A stretch of DNA of 64,000 bases from Rhizobium freirei PRF 81 (GCF_000359745.1 NZ_AQHN01000077.1:62001-126000); one strand, 5' to 3'. Positions 24,414 through 33,822 are shown, counted from the stretch's first letter. A program made the numbers and translations. Notes: a model not told the origin generated them from the letters alone.

Positions 24414-26552
24414 ATGTCGATTCTTTTAGGAGTGATCGCATGCGGACTGCTCTCGGTCATCTATGCCGTATGGGCAACCCGGTCGGTGCTCGCTGCCGAT
24501 CAGGGCAATGGCCGCATGCAGGAGATTGCTGGGTATATTCGTGAAGGAGCGCAAGCCTATCTTGCGCGTCAATATAGAACCATTGCCATTGTCGGGGTCA
24601 TTGTTTTCATCGCGGCCTGGCTCCTTTTGTCGTCCGAAGCCGCTTTCGGCTTTCTAATCGGCGCAATCCTCTCAGGCGCCGCAGGTTTCATCGGCATGCA
24701 CGTCTCCGTGCGCGCCAATGTCCGCACCGCGCAAGCCTCGTCACAGAGCCTGTCCGCAGGCCTCGACATCGCCTTCAAGTCGGGCGCCATCACCGGCATG
24801 CTCGTCGCTGGTCTCGCCCTGCTTGGCGTCTCCATCTATTTCTGTGTTCTGACGAGGGTTCTCGGCCATGAAGCCGGTTCGCGCGATGTCATCGACGCGC
24901 TCGTGGCCCTCGGTTTCGGCGCTTCGCTGATTTCGATCTTCGCTCGTCTCGGCGGCGGCATCTTCACCAAGGGCGCCGACGTCGGCGGCGACCTCGTCGG
25001 CAAGGTCGAAGCTGGCATTCCGGAGGACGATCCGCGTAATCCTGCCACCATCGCCGACAATGTCGGCGACAATGTCGGCGACTGCGCCGGCATGGCCGCC
25101 GACCTGTTCGAAACCTATGCTGTCTCCGTCGTCGCGACGATGGTTCTGGCGGCAATCTTCTTTGCCGGCTCACCGATCCTCGGCTCGGCCATGATCTATC
25201 CGCTGGCGATCTGCGGCTCTTGCATCATCACCTCGATCATCGGCACTTTCTTCGTGAAACTAGGAGCCAATGGATCGATCATGGGCGCCCTTTACAAGGG
25301 CCTGATCGCTACGGGCGTCCTGTCTATTCTCGGCCTGGGCGCAGCGACCTCGCTGACCATTGGCTGGGGTTCGGTCGGCACCGTTGCAGGCTTCGACGTT
25401 ACCGGCGCGAAGCTGTTCACCTGCGGCATCGTCGGCCTGATCGTCACGGCGCTGATCGTCGTGATCACCGAATACTACACCGGCACCAACAAGCGGCCGG
25501 TCAACTCGATCGCGCAGGCCTCGGTCACCGGTCACGGCACCAACGTCATCCAGGGCCTTGCCGTCTCGCTCGAATCGACGGCGCTGCCCGCGATCGTCAT
25601 CGTCGGCGGTATCATCGCCACCTATCAGCTCGGCGGCCTGTTCGGCACTGGTATCGCTGTCACGGCGATGCTCGGCCTTGCCGGCATGATCGTCGCGCTC
25701 GACGCCTTCGGCCCGGTCACCGACAATGCCGGCGGCATTGCGGAAATGTCGCATCTTCCGCCGGAAGTGCGCAAATCGACCGACGCGCTGGACGCGGTCG
25801 GCAACACCACCAAGGCCGTCACCAAGGGCTACGCCATCGGTTCAGCCGGCCTCGGCGCGCTGGTACTGTTCGCCGCCTACTCCAATGACCTGCAGTATTT
25901 TGCGGCTCACGGCGACAAGTTCCCCTATTTCGCCAACGTGGGCACGATTTCCTTCGAGCTCTCCAACCCTTACGTCGTTGCCGGACTGCTGTTCGGTGGC
26001 CTCATTCCCTATCTCTTCGGCGGGATCGCCATGACGGCGGTCGGCCGTGCCGCCGGTTCGATCGTCGAGGAGGTGCGCCGGCAGTTTCGCGAGAAGCCCG
26101 GCATCATGCAGGGCACGGAGCGTCCCGACTACGGCCGCGCCGTCGATCTGCTGACCAAGGCCGCCATTCGCGAGATGATCATCCCGTCGCTCTTGCCGGT
26201 TCTAGCACCCATCGTCGTCTATTTCGGCGTTCTGCTGCTTTCCGGCTCCAAGGCTTCGGCTTTCGCCGCACTTGGCGCTTCGCTGCTCGGTGTGATCATC
26301 AACGGCCTCTTCGTCGCCATTTCGATGACGTCGGGCGGCGGCGCATGGGACAATGCCAAGAAGAGCTTCGAGGATGGCTTCGTCGACAAGGACGGGACAC
26401 GCCATATGAAGGGCTCCGAAGCGCATAAGGCCTCGGTCACGGGCGACACAGTCGGCGATCCCTACAAGGATACGGCCGGCCCTGCGGTCAATCCGGCGAT
26501 CAAAATTACCAATATCGTCGCATTGTTGCTGCTTGCCGTCCTTGCCGGATAG
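24414..26552 (+). CDS. hppA: Membrane-bound proton-translocating pyrophosphatase
   Basis: The 712-residue product has about sixteen membrane segments and the pyrophosphatase signature: GADVGGDLVGKVEAGIPEDDPRNPATIADNVGDNVGDCAGM split over the first catalytic loop, VTDNAGGIAEM, and the C-terminal GDTVGDPYKDTAGPAVNP. It couples PPi hydrolysis to outward proton pumping. In the DAVGNTTKAVTKG segment Lys stands where potassium-dependent enzymes have Ala (GNTTAA), which marks the potassium-independent H+-pumping class. The ATG at 24414 was chosen; GGAGGG lies 10 bases upstream. The stop codon TAG is also the first three bases of a dispersed repeat. Confidence 0.95.
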   Translation: MSILLGVIACGLLSVIYAVWATRSVLAADQGNGRMQEIAGYIREGAQAYLARQYRTIAIVGVIVFIAAWLLLSSEAAFGFLIGAILSGAAGFIGMHVSVRANVRTAQASSQSLSAGLDIAFKSGAITGMLVAGLALLGVSIYFCVLTRVLGHEAGSRDVIDALVALGFGASLISIFARLGGGIFTKGADVGGDLVGKVEAGIPEDDPRNPATIADNVGDNVGDCAGMAADLFETYAVSVVATMVLAAIFFAGSPILGSAMIYPLAICGSCIITSIIGTFFVKLGANGSIMGALYKGLIATGVLSILGLGAATSLTIGWGSVGTVAGFDVTGAKLFTCGIVGLIVTALIVVITEYYTGTNKRPVNSIAQASVTGHGTNVIQGLAVSLESTALPAIVIVGGIIATYQLGGLFGTGIAVTAMLGLAGMIVALDAFGPVTDNAGGIAEMSHLPPEVRKSTDALDAVGNTTKAVTKGYAIGSAGLGALVLFAAYSNDLQYFAAHGDKFPYFANVGTISFELSNPYVVAGLLFGGLIPYLFGGIAMTAVGRAAGSIVEEVRRQFREKPGIMQGTERPDYGRAVDLLTKAAIREMIIPSLLPVLAPIVVYFGVLLLSGSKASAFAALGASLLGVIINGLFVAISMTSGGGAWDNAKKSFEDGFVDKDGTRHMKGSEAHKASVTGDTVGDPYKDTAGPAVNPAIKITNIVALLLLAVLAG

Positions 26553-26590
26553 AGCATTTCTGCGATTCAAGGAAAAGCGGAAACGCGCTA
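26550..26590. repeat. Dispersed 41-base extragenic repeat, family B, copy 1
   Basis: The element runs from TAGAGC to GCGCTA, near-inverted ends, with GATTCAAGGAAAAGC in the middle. Its reverse complement matches 57431-57471 at 36 of 41 positions. It begins exactly at the TAG stop codon of the pyrophosphatase gene. Confidence 0.85.
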
Positions 26591-26615
26591 GGCAAAGCGA
26601 ACCGAATGCATAAAG

Positions 26616-26649
26616 AAAACCCGCGGGGGGCGCGAGCCTCGCGGGTTTT
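26616..26649. terminator. Terminator between convergent hppA and BamE-like gene
   Basis: AAAACCCGCG at 26616-26625 pairs with CGCGGGTTTT at 26640-26649; a further T follows on the plus strand and A-rich sequence precedes, so it can serve both strands. Confidence 0.85.
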
Positions 26650-26670
26650 TCTCTGTCGCAGTTTTCCGGC

Positions 26671-27180
26671 TTATTGGCCCGGATTGAGGTTGTTGAGGAA
26701 GTTCCTCGCGCCGTTGATGCCGTTGCCGCCGCCCTGCAGGATCTGTTGCAGGAAGGTGATGTCGCGGCCGCCGGTCGGCGTTGTACGGCTGATCATGTCG
26801 AAGACCTTGCCGTCCTTCAGCGTATAGTTGGCTTCCTGCTTCACGATGCCATCCTTGTCGAAGTAGATCGCCAGGATGTTCTGGTCGACCAGCTTCGGCT
26901 TCATGAAGGCCGCCGCGCGCGTACGCTTCTGCGAAATGTAATAGAAGACTTCGCCGTCGAAGGTCGCGGTGGTCGAAGGCGTGCCGAGCGAGAGCAGAAC
27001 CTGCTCGCGGCTCGAGCCAACCGGCGCAAGCGCAAGCGACTGCGGATCGAAGATGTAGCCGTTGTTCATGACCTCGCTGGTCTTGCAACCCGAAAGGCCC
27101 AAGGTCGCAATCACCAGGGCGATGGCGGCAGTGCTGCTGAAAGATATGTCAGACTTGAAATACCGTCTGGTCAACGACAT
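26671..27180 (-). CDS. bamE: BamE/SmpA/OmlA-like outer membrane lipoprotein
   Basis: The 169-residue product has a lipoprotein signal ending in the lipobox LSGC (Cys32), followed by a small alpha/beta domain with NNGYIFDPQSLALAPVGSSREQVLLSLGTPSTT and DGEVFYYISQKRTRAA. This is the SmpA/OmlA fold of BamE, a part of the outer membrane protein assembly machine. The C-terminal Gly/Asn-rich tail (GGGNGINGARNFLNNLNPGQ) is longer than in E. coli. The upstream gene is the divergent bc1 chaperone; in alphaproteobacteria these two genes are commonly neighbours. Confidence 0.9.
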   Translation of the reverse strand: MSLTRRYFKSDISFSSTAAIALVIATLGLSGCKTSEVMNNGYIFDPQSLALAPVGSSREQVLLSLGTPSTTATFDGEVFYYISQKRTRAAAFMKPKLVDQNILAIYFDKDGIVKQEANYTLKDGKVFDMISRTTPTGGRDITFLQQILQGGGNGINGARNFLNNLNPGQ

Positions 27181-27459
27181 CTCATCTCCCCTAATGAATC
27201 AATCCGATGGCCGGTCGGCCGGTATGACCTTGCTGTGCACATCATTGTGGCCTTTCCGCGATTGAAAAAGGCACAAGATGCTGTTCGGCACTCTTCATCA
27301 CCGATCATTCACAACGTGACGACGGTTTGGGGCAGGAGCCTCGAAGCGGGCAAAACGGCATTGCAATTCGCGCCTGCTTCGGTAAACCAGCTTTTGCGTG
27401 GATGCAACAAGGCCAAGCAAAAACGGCGCGCTCTGAATGAGCCAATACCGGGAATTCTC

Positions 27460-28011
27460 ATGATTTTTGGGCTCTTTCGCAAAAGAAATCACAATCAGAT
27501 CATCGTCGTCAGGCAATACGAGCTTCTGACATCGATGGCGCGGCAGCCGGTCTTCTATACCGACTATGACGTGCCCGACACGGTGATGGGACGCTTCGAA
27601 TTGCTTTCGGTCGTCATGATCCTGTTTTTTCGCCGCACGCGGTCTTCCGCGACCAGCGGCCAGGAACTAGCGCAGGAAATCGTCGATGCATTTTTCGAGG
27701 ATATCGACTATTCGATCCGTGAACTCGGAATCGGTGACAACAGCGTGCCGAAGCGCATGAAAAAACTGGCCGGTATGTTTTACGGGCGGCTTGAAAGCTA
27801 TGCCGCCGCCATGGACGTCGATGATCGCATCGCCCTTGCGGCAGCGCTTCGGCGCAACATCTATCCGAAGGCGGATGAGGGCGCTGCGTCGATGGTTGCT
27901 CTGGCCGACTGGATGATGACGGCGGAGGCGCATCTGGCCGCAGTAGCGGAGGCAGAGCTTGCCACCGGCTCGGCGGCGCTGCCGCTGCCGCCCAGGCGCG
28001 GCCAAGAATAG
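27460..28011 (+). CDS. Ubiquinol-cytochrome c chaperone (UQCC1/CBP3-like)
   Basis: The 183-residue product begins MIFGLFRKRNHNQIIVVRQYELLTSMARQPVFYTDYDVPDT in pieces typical of the bacterial Ubiq_cyt_C_chap family, with RFELLSVVMILFFRR and AQEIVDAFFEDIDYSIRELGIGDNSVPKRMKKLAGMFYGRL. Related mitochondrial proteins assist cytochrome b assembly in complex III. The frame is open far upstream, but the ATG at 27460 with GGGA upstream gives the family N-terminus. The C-terminal 30 residues are Ala/Glu-rich and probably disordered. DUF177 follows 15 bases later. Confidence 0.88.
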   Translation: MIFGLFRKRNHNQIIVVRQYELLTSMARQPVFYTDYDVPDTVMGRFELLSVVMILFFRRTRSSATSGQELAQEIVDAFFEDIDYSIRELGIGDNSVPKRMKKLAGMFYGRLESYAAAMDVDDRIALAAALRRNIYPKADEGAASMVALADWMMTAEAHLAAVAEAELATGSAALPLPPRRGQE

Positions 28012-28026
28012 TTACAGGAGACAGAC

Positions 28027-28584
28027 ATGAAAACACACGGTTCCGACGAAACGCCCTTCTCCTATCTCGTGAAAGTCGGTCATATCTCGGCCAATCCCGT
28101 CGACGTGCATGTCGAAGCGGATAAGCGCGAGCTTGCCGGGCTTGCGGAGCTCTGGGATGTCCTTTCCGTGGAAAAGCTGGAGGCCGACCTCAAGATCTCG
28201 CGCTGGAAGCGCGACGGTGTGCGGGTCAAAGGCAATGTGAAAGCAAAGATCGTCCAGGCTTGTGTCGTCACGCTCGAGCCGGTCGAATCCGATATCGATG
28301 AAGATTTCGAGCACATCTTCGTGCCGGAGGATTCCAAGCTGGCGCGCTCGCCTTCGATGGATGCGGGCGAAATGGTGCTCGATCCCGACGGTCCGGACCT
28401 TCCGGAAACATTTACAGGCGATACGATCGATGCCGGTGCCGCCGTTGCGGAATTCGCCGCTCTTGCCATCGATCCTTATCCGCGCAAGCCCGGTGTCGAG
28501 TTCGAAGGACATATAGAAGATACTGGTGAAAACGACAGGAAGCCTTCGCCGTTCGCTGTTCTGAAAGATTGGAAAAAGGAATAG
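28027..28584 (+). CDS. DUF177/YceD-family protein
   Basis: The 185-residue product matches the YceD (DUF177) family: HVEADKRELAGLAELWDVLSVEKLEADLKI, VKGNVKAKIVQACVVTLEPVESDIDEDF and DPYPRKPGVEFEGH. Members in other bacteria help ribosome or 23S rRNA maturation and usually sit beside rpmF and plsX. Here plsX follows 102 bases later and rpmF is not between them. It probably shares an operon with the upstream bc1 chaperone gene. Confidence 0.9.
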   Translation: MKTHGSDETPFSYLVKVGHISANPVDVHVEADKRELAGLAELWDVLSVEKLEADLKISRWKRDGVRVKGNVKAKIVQACVVTLEPVESDIDEDFEHIFVPEDSKLARSPSMDAGEMVLDPDGPDLPETFTGDTIDAGAAVAEFAALAIDPYPRKPGVEFEGHIEDTGENDRKPSPFAVLKDWKKE

Positions 28585-28686
28585 GCCCCGGCGCCAATTG
28601 CGCACAATTCAGTTGTAACCGGGGGAGAAAACGGTATTTTGACGCCAAATTCGCCGGTCTCGGCGGAGAAAAAGGACTAGGGACGC

Positions 28687-29733
28687 GTGATCAGAATTTC
28701 TCTTGACCTAATGGGTGGCGACTTCGGCCCTGAGGTTGTTGTTCCCGGCGCGGCCAGGGCGCTGGATAGGCATCCCGATATTGCATTCGTCATGTACGGA
28801 CAGAAGGATCGCTGCGAAGCGGTCCTTGCCAAATATCCGAAGCTTCGCGAAAAGTCGGTCTTTCACGAATGCGACGTTGCCATCAGCATGGACGAGAAGC
28901 CGAGCCAGGCGCTTCGCCGCGGCCGCTATGTCTCCAGCATGTGGCGCTCGATCGACGCGGTGAAGGCAGGCGACGCCGATGTGGTCGTATCGGCCGGCAA
29001 TACCGGTGCCCTCATGGCGATGGCGAAATTCTGTTTGCGCACCATGGCAAACATCGAGCGTCCGGCGATCGCGGCGATCTGGCCGACGCTGCGCGGCGAA
29101 AGCATCGTGCTCGATGTCGGCGCCACGATCGGTGCCGATGCGCAGCAGCTGCTGGACTTCGCCCTGATGGGCGGCGCCATGGCCCGCGCACTCTTCGAGA
29201 TCGAACGCCCGACCATCGGCCTGCTGAATGTCGGCGTCGAAGAAATCAAGGGCCAGGAAGACGTCAAGGATGCCGGCCGCCTGATCCGCGAAGCCAATCT
29301 CGAGTCGCTCGAATATTTCGGCTTCGTCGAAGGTGACGATATCGGCAAGGGTACGGTCGATGTCGTCGTCACGGAAGGCTTTTCTGGCAATATCGCGCTG
29401 AAGGCAGCTGAAGGCACCGCCAAGCAGATCGGCTCGTATCTGCGCGCTGCCATGTCGCGCACGCTGCTGGCGCGCATCGGCTATGTTCTTGCCAAGGGCG
29501 CTTTCGATCTGCTGCGCGAAAAGCTGGATCCCAGCAAGGTGAATGGCGGCGTCTTCCTCGGCCTTAATGGCATCGTCATTAAGAGTCATGGTGGCGCGAA
29601 TGTTGAAGCTTTCGCTGCTGCCATCGATGTCGGCTATGACATGGCCAAAAATGGGCTGACACAGAAAATCGAAAACGATTTGAAAAAATACCATGCCAAA
29701 CGGCTGCCCCCGATAGGGCCGGAAGCGGCATGA
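28687..29733 (+). CDS. plsX: Phosphate acyltransferase PlsX
   Basis: The 348-residue product converts acyl-ACP to acyl-phosphate for the PlsY step of phospholipid synthesis. It begins IRISLDLMGGDFGPEVVVPGA and shows VVSAGNTGALMAMAKF, LDVGATIGADAQQLLDFALMG, VVTEGFSGNIALKAAEGTAK and GLNGIVIKSHGGA, all diagnostic. The start is a GTG at 28687. It is followed 19 bases later by fabH, the standard plsX-fabH pair. Confidence 0.97.
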   Translation: MIRISLDLMGGDFGPEVVVPGAARALDRHPDIAFVMYGQKDRCEAVLAKYPKLREKSVFHECDVAISMDEKPSQALRRGRYVSSMWRSIDAVKAGDADVVVSAGNTGALMAMAKFCLRTMANIERPAIAAIWPTLRGESIVLDVGATIGADAQQLLDFALMGGAMARALFEIERPTIGLLNVGVEEIKGQEDVKDAGRLIREANLESLEYFGFVEGDDIGKGTVDVVVTEGFSGNIALKAAEGTAKQIGSYLRAAMSRTLLARIGYVLAKGAFDLLREKLDPSKVNGGVFLGLNGIVIKSHGGANVEAFAAAIDVGYDMAKNGLTQKIENDLKKYHAKRLPPIGPEAA

Positions 29734-29752
29734 GTCACGGGGTATAAGCGAA

Positions 29753-30724
29753 ATGATCCGTTCAGTTGTTCGCGGATTTGGGGCGGCGCTCCCCAAGCGC
29801 GTCATGACCAATGCCGAGATGGAACAGGTTGTCGACACCAGCGATGACTGGATTGTCCAGCGCACCGGTATCCGTCAGCGTTATATAGCCGGCGAAGGCG
29901 AGACCACGGCCTCGCTGGGCGAACAGGCGGCACGGGCTGCTCTTGCCAATGCCGGGATGACGCCCGACGATCTCGATCTGATCATCGTCGCGACGTCGAC
30001 GCCGGACAACACCTTTCCGGCAACCGCGGTCAATATTCAGAACCGGCTCGGCATGCATCACGGCTTTGCCTTCGATGTTCAGGCCGTCTGCAGCGGTTTC
30101 GTCTATGCGGTGACGACTGCCGACGCCTATATTCGCTGCGGCCTTGCCAAGCGTGTGCTGGTCATCGGCGCCGAGACGTTTTCCCGCATCCTCGATTGGA
30201 CGGATCGCACGACCTGCGTTCTCTTCGGTGACGGCGCCGGTGCGCTGATTCTCGAAGCGGGCGAGGGGAGCGGCGCCAACACGGATCGCGGCGTGCTGGC
30301 CGCAAGCCTGCGCTCCGATGGCGCGCACAAGGAAAAGCTCTACGTCGACGGCGGGCCTTCCTCGACGGGCACGGTCGGCGTTCTGCACATGGCGGGGCGC
30401 GAAGTGTTCAAGCACGCCGTCGGCATGATCACGGATGTCATCCAGGCTGCCTTCGATGCGGCCGGCGCGACCGTGGACGATCTGGACTGGCTGGTGCCGC
30501 ATCAGGCCAACAGGCGCATCATCGACGGCTCCGCCAAGAAGCTCGGGATTGCTCCCGAAAAAGTTGTGGTCACCGTCGACCTTCATGGCAACACCTCGGC
30601 CGCTTCGATCCCGTTGGCGATCGCGGCTGCTGCCGGTGACGGGCGAATCAAGAAGGGCGATATGGTGATGCTTGAGGCCATGGGCGGCGGCTTTACCTGG
30701 GGTGCCGTGCTGCTGCGCTGGTAA
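29753..30724 (+). CDS. fabH: 3-oxoacyl-ACP synthase III
   Basis: The 323-residue product starts fatty acid synthesis by condensing acetyl-CoA with malonyl-ACP. The catalytic triad is visible: Cys113 in QAVCSGFVYAV, His in VPHQANRRI (about 248) and Asn in HGNTSAASIP (about 278). The C-terminus MLEAMGGGFTWGAVLLRW is typical. Same operon as plsX. Confidence 0.97.
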   Translation: MIRSVVRGFGAALPKRVMTNAEMEQVVDTSDDWIVQRTGIRQRYIAGEGETTASLGEQAARAALANAGMTPDDLDLIIVATSTPDNTFPATAVNIQNRLGMHHGFAFDVQAVCSGFVYAVTTADAYIRCGLAKRVLVIGAETFSRILDWTDRTTCVLFGDGAGALILEAGEGSGANTDRGVLAASLRSDGAHKEKLYVDGGPSSTGTVGVLHMAGREVFKHAVGMITDVIQAAFDAAGATVDDLDWLVPHQANRRIIDGSAKKLGIAPEKVVVTVDLHGNTSAASIPLAIAAAAGDGRIKKGDMVMLEAMGGGFTWGAVLLRW

Positions 30725-30832
30725 CGCCGTATCTCTAAAAGCCGATTCCGAACAAGAGCTTGACCGTTTGGCGCAAGGGCAATAGTCTCGCACCGCTAGA
30801 ATGAGATCACCTATTAGTATGGGCGGGGAGCC

Positions 30833-31171
30833 ATGACGGGCAAGACAGTGACGCGCGCAGATTTGGCCGAGTCGGTATTCCGGAAAGTCGGCCTCTCCCG
30901 GACGGAATCGGCAGAGCTCGTTGAGACGGTGATCGATGAAATTTGCAACGCCATCGTGCGTGGCGAGACCGTAAAGCTTTCCTCGTTCGCGACGTTTCAG
31001 GTGCGCGACAAAAACGAACGCATCGGTCGAAATCCGAAGACGGGTGAGGAAGTGCCGATCTCTCCGCGGCGTGTCATGACTTTCAAGGCATCGAATGTTT
31101 TGAAGACCCGCATTCTGAAGGCGCATGCCAGCCGCAAGGCGAAAGCAAGACCAGTCAATCCGGCTACCTAA
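30833..31171 (+). CDS. ihfA: Integration host factor subunit alpha
   Basis: The 112-residue product is a HU/IHF-fold protein with TRADLAESVFRKVGLSRTESAELVETVIDEI, the beta-arm GRNPKTGEEVPISPRRVMTFKAS and a basic tail (HASRKAKARP). It forms a heterodimer with IhfB and bends DNA. Position after fabH and before a MerR gene is the common alphaproteobacterial arrangement. Confidence 0.95.
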   Translation: MTGKTVTRADLAESVFRKVGLSRTESAELVETVIDEICNAIVRGETVKLSSFATFQVRDKNERIGRNPKTGEEVPISPRRVMTFKASNVLKTRILKAHASRKAKARPVNPAT

Positions 31172-31406
31172 CGCAGTCGGACGACCGATTTTTCGATAGG
31201 CCGCACGCTCTGCGCTGCGGCCTTTGTCGTTCGTTTTACCCCTGCTTCTGCAGCTTGCTTGTGCAGCGGCTGCACAAGCCACTTGAATTTCCACTGCCAA
31301 ACCGTTGAAATATGGTGATTCGTATCCTGATGAGATACGAGGTCGATATCCGGTTTCGCGTGATCCGGCCTGAATGGCGCCGCGTCCGCGCTGTGGGAGT
31401 ATGATG

Positions 31407-31949
31407 ATGGACAAGAGCCCGGATGCATTTCGCACGATCAGCGAAGTCGCGGAAGACCTTGATCTGCCGCAGCATGTCCTACGGTTCTGGGAAACCCGCT
31501 TTCCGCAGATCAAGCCCATGAAGCGCGGCGGCGGCAGGCGTTATTATCGACCCGAGGACGTCGATCTGCTGAATGGCATCCGCCATCTGCTCTACGATCA
31601 CGGCTATACGATCAAGGGTGTCCAGAAGCTCTTGAAGACCAATGGCAACAAGTTCGTCATCGCGGTCGGTCATGGGGATCTCGCCAGCGTGGAGGCTCTG
31701 GCCTCTGCGGCGCAGGAACACGCACCCGTCGAGCCGCGAGTAGGCTCCGCCCATCCGGATGAAGATCAGGTGGTCGGCCGCGCCAAAGCACCGATAAGCC
31801 GCCGCTTTTTCAATTTCGTGAGCGGCGACGATGGTGTGCCAGATGTCTCCATCGGCAAATCAAGTGTCGGTAAGGAAGATCGGGCTTTGCTGCAGGAAAC
31901 GCTCTACGACCTTCTGGAGTGCAAGCGCCTGCTCGATCAGGTGCGCTAA
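31407..31949 (+). CDS. MerR-family transcriptional regulator
   Basis: The 180-residue product has an N-terminal MerR winged helix: FRTISEVAEDLDLPQHVLRFWETRFPQIKPMKRGGGRRYYRPEDVDLL. The rest is less conserved, with a Leu-rich C-terminal helix (LLQETLYDLLECKRLLDQVR) that may be for dimerisation; no metal-binding cysteines of the classical MerR kind are present. Three ATG codons follow in a row at 31401, 31404 and 31407; GGGAG at 31395-31399 fits the third best. This regulator beside ihfA is conserved in rhizobia; its targets are unknown. Confidence 0.9.
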   Translation: MDKSPDAFRTISEVAEDLDLPQHVLRFWETRFPQIKPMKRGGGRRYYRPEDVDLLNGIRHLLYDHGYTIKGVQKLLKTNGNKFVIAVGHGDLASVEALASAAQEHAPVEPRVGSAHPDEDQVVGRAKAPISRRFFNFVSGDDGVPDVSIGKSSVGKEDRALLQETLYDLLECKRLLDQVR

Positions 31950-32424
31950 CACCTTACCTCATAGCGGAAGCATGCGGTCGAAGATGACCTGCATAGGCGA
32001 AGGTGCGAACGATCGAATGCAATCTTTGGTAGCTTGAGACGCGTCGCTTTTGCGGCGCAAACTTGTTTCCTGTCTACGGCCGCGAACGAATGCAAGGGCG
32101 ATTTCGTCACGCGATTGCGCTCCACACTTGAGGAATTCGCTCGGCACCCATTGACTTGCCTGACCTCATCTCCGGGTTCAGTTGCCATAATGAACCTCCG
32201 TTGCTTCATGTTTTGGAGGGGCAGCCGGTCTCGCTATGAAGAGGTAAGAAACTATCCGCTGGAGGACTCCGTTGCAGGCCTCCCAATCACGGCGTCATTT
32301 CCACACGCAGCTATATGTCATATCTCGATATTTCGCGCACAGCTTGATGAGCTCGTCTTGCGAAAGATAACCATTGGCTGTATTTCGCTATCACGGGGTT
32401 GTAGTGTTGGGTGCCGGAGGGAAT
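31950..32424. other. Gene-free region of 475 bases
   Basis: I see no convincing gene, tRNA or terminator. Several short open frames on both strands lack ribosome-binding sites and recognisable products. A small RNA cannot be excluded. Confidence 0.4.
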
Positions 32425-32757
32425 ATGCGTATACGTGCCACCATGGCGGCAAGCCTTGTCGCGATATCAACCATTCTGTCGAGCTGTCAGACACCGCAGG
32501 AATCTGCGATGAATGCCGAAATGACCTGCCAGTCGCAGGGTTACCGCCCTGGCTCGCAGCGTTACGCCCGCTGCGTCGGTGCCACCTATCAGGCCAACCG
32601 CGTCCAGGCACAGCAGGCCGAAAATCAGGCGGCAGCGCTTGCTGCTGCGGGCATCATCGGCGGCGTTCTGATCGGTGCTGCAGCCAGCGATAACCGCCAT
32701 CATCATCGCCGCTATTACGACCGGCCCTATTATCACCGCTGCTATCGCTGCTGGTAG
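32425..32757 (+). CDS. Small lipoprotein, His/Tyr-rich tail
   Basis: The 110-residue product has a lipoprotein signal with lipobox LSSC, then MNAEMTCQSQGYRPGSQRYARCVG, an Ala/Gln-rich helix (NRVQAQQAENQAAALAAAG), a short hydrophobic glycine stretch IIGGVLIGAAAS and a tail rich in His, Arg and Tyr ending HRCYRCW. Small lipoproteins of this style are common in rhizobia and have no assigned role. The ATG at 32425 follows GGAGGG closely. A strong terminator follows. Confidence 0.82.
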   Translation: MRIRATMAASLVAISTILSSCQTPQESAMNAEMTCQSQGYRPGSQRYARCVGATYQANRVQAQQAENQAAALAAAGIIGGVLIGAAASDNRHHHRRYYDRPYYHRCYRCW

Positions 32758-32785
32758 TTGCCGCGCTCACGCTGGCATGAATTCG

Positions 32786-32820
32786 GAAACTCCGCCGGTT
32801 ATGCTGGCGGAGTTTCTTGT
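32786..32820. terminator. Terminator between convergent lipoprotein genes
   Basis: GAAACTCCGCC at 32786-32796 pairs with GGCGGAGTTTC at 32806-32816 (perfect 11-base stem) followed by TTGTTT. It lies between two convergent small genes and may act in both directions. Confidence 0.85.
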
Positions 32821-32835
32821 TTGCATGACTAACCG

Positions 32836-33093
32836 TTATAATGGCGGCGCTGCCTCTACGCGGCTGACGAGCTTGAGGCTCCGGTCCGGCTGAAGAATAT
32901 AGGTTTCGTAGACATCCTGTCCCCATTGATTGGTGAAGCTGTGCTGGATGCGGCTGCCGACTGGTGATTCCGTCAGTTTCATATGCGGCTGGCCGCCATA
33001 GGTGATGCTGCCGGGAATGGGCTGCAGAGACTCGGCTGTGTTGCATGCGGCAAGCAGCGGAGCACATAGCAAAAGAGCAAAAAAGGGCTTCAT
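32836..33093 (-). CDS. Small lipoprotein of unknown function
   Basis: The 85-residue product starts MKPFFALLLCAPLLAACNT: a lipoprotein signal with lipobox LAAC. The mature part (PGSITYGGQPHMKLTESPVGSRIQHSFTNQWGQDVYETYILQPDRSLKLVSR) looks like a small beta-sheet domain. I do not recognise the family. The ATG at 33091-33093 was chosen to place the lipobox at the right distance; the frame is open upstream. Confidence 0.78.
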   Translation of the reverse strand: MKPFFALLLCAPLLAACNTAESLQPIPGSITYGGQPHMKLTESPVGSRIQHSFTNQWGQDVYETYILQPDRSLKLVSRVEAAPPL

Positions 33094-33269
33094 CGTTTCG
33101 ACTTTCTGCGCGCTTCCCGTCTCCGCAGAATCGCCGCGCAATAAAGACGGAAGTGCATCTATGAGTGTGGCTTCAAATCACTATATAGAGGTAATATCGG
33201 CAGGCCCGGCGACAAGGTTTTTCACGTAGACGTGCTTGGCTCTGCCGCCGGATTTCGAAGGAGTCGCCT

Positions 33270-33659
33270 ATGTTTACGATTGCCAGGTCGATAACTGCCG
33301 CGGGCTTCGGTTTGCTGCTGGCGGCAGGTGCCGCAATGCCAGCCGGCGCCATCACGATGCCGGCGCTGTCGGTGCTCCAACAGTCAGACGTCATCCAGGT
33401 TCATGATCACGGCCATTGGCATCACCACAACCATTGGGGCAGCGGCCACCGGCTGCACGGTTCCGATAGCTATTACGACGACGATTCGGACAGCGGCGTC
33501 CTCTTTAAATCCTTCGTTACAGGCACCCTGTTCAGCTGGCAGCGCTCTCGCGGCTACTACGATGGCCATGCCCGCGCCTGCGCGAGCCGCTATCAGTCCT
33601 ATAATCCCGCCGACAATTCCTATCAGCCGAGCCAGGGGCCGCGGCGGGAGTGCCGCTAG
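33270..33659 (+). CDS. BA14K-family secreted protein
   Basis: The 129-residue product has a Sec signal (SITAAGFGLLLAAGAAMPAGA), a His-rich region (HDHGHWHHHNHW), an acidic stretch (YYDDDSDSG) and the BA14K-type C-terminus (HARACASRYQSYNPADNSYQP, then GPRRECR). BA14K of Brucella is an immunoreactive, lectin-like envelope protein; rhizobia carry many paralogues. The His cluster might bind metal. GAAGGAG lies upstream of the ATG. It precedes the tRNA-Pro gene. Confidence 0.88.
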   Translation: MFTIARSITAAGFGLLLAAGAAMPAGAITMPALSVLQQSDVIQVHDHGHWHHHNHWGSGHRLHGSDSYYDDDSDSGVLFKSFVTGTLFSWQRSRGYYDGHARACASRYQSYNPADNSYQPSQGPRRECR

Positions 33660-33745
33660 GCCGGAACTTTTTCTGAGCAAGCCGCCACTTTTCGCTTGCG
33701 TCGGGAAACTCTAAACTCTAAACGAAACAAGCCGTTTCGGCAGGT

Positions 33746-33822
<77 letters not shown>

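Noticed and set aside
32034..32693. A 219-codon open frame on the plus strand
   Set aside because: It has no ribosome-binding site, runs through the small lipoprotein gene in another frame and shows no domain.
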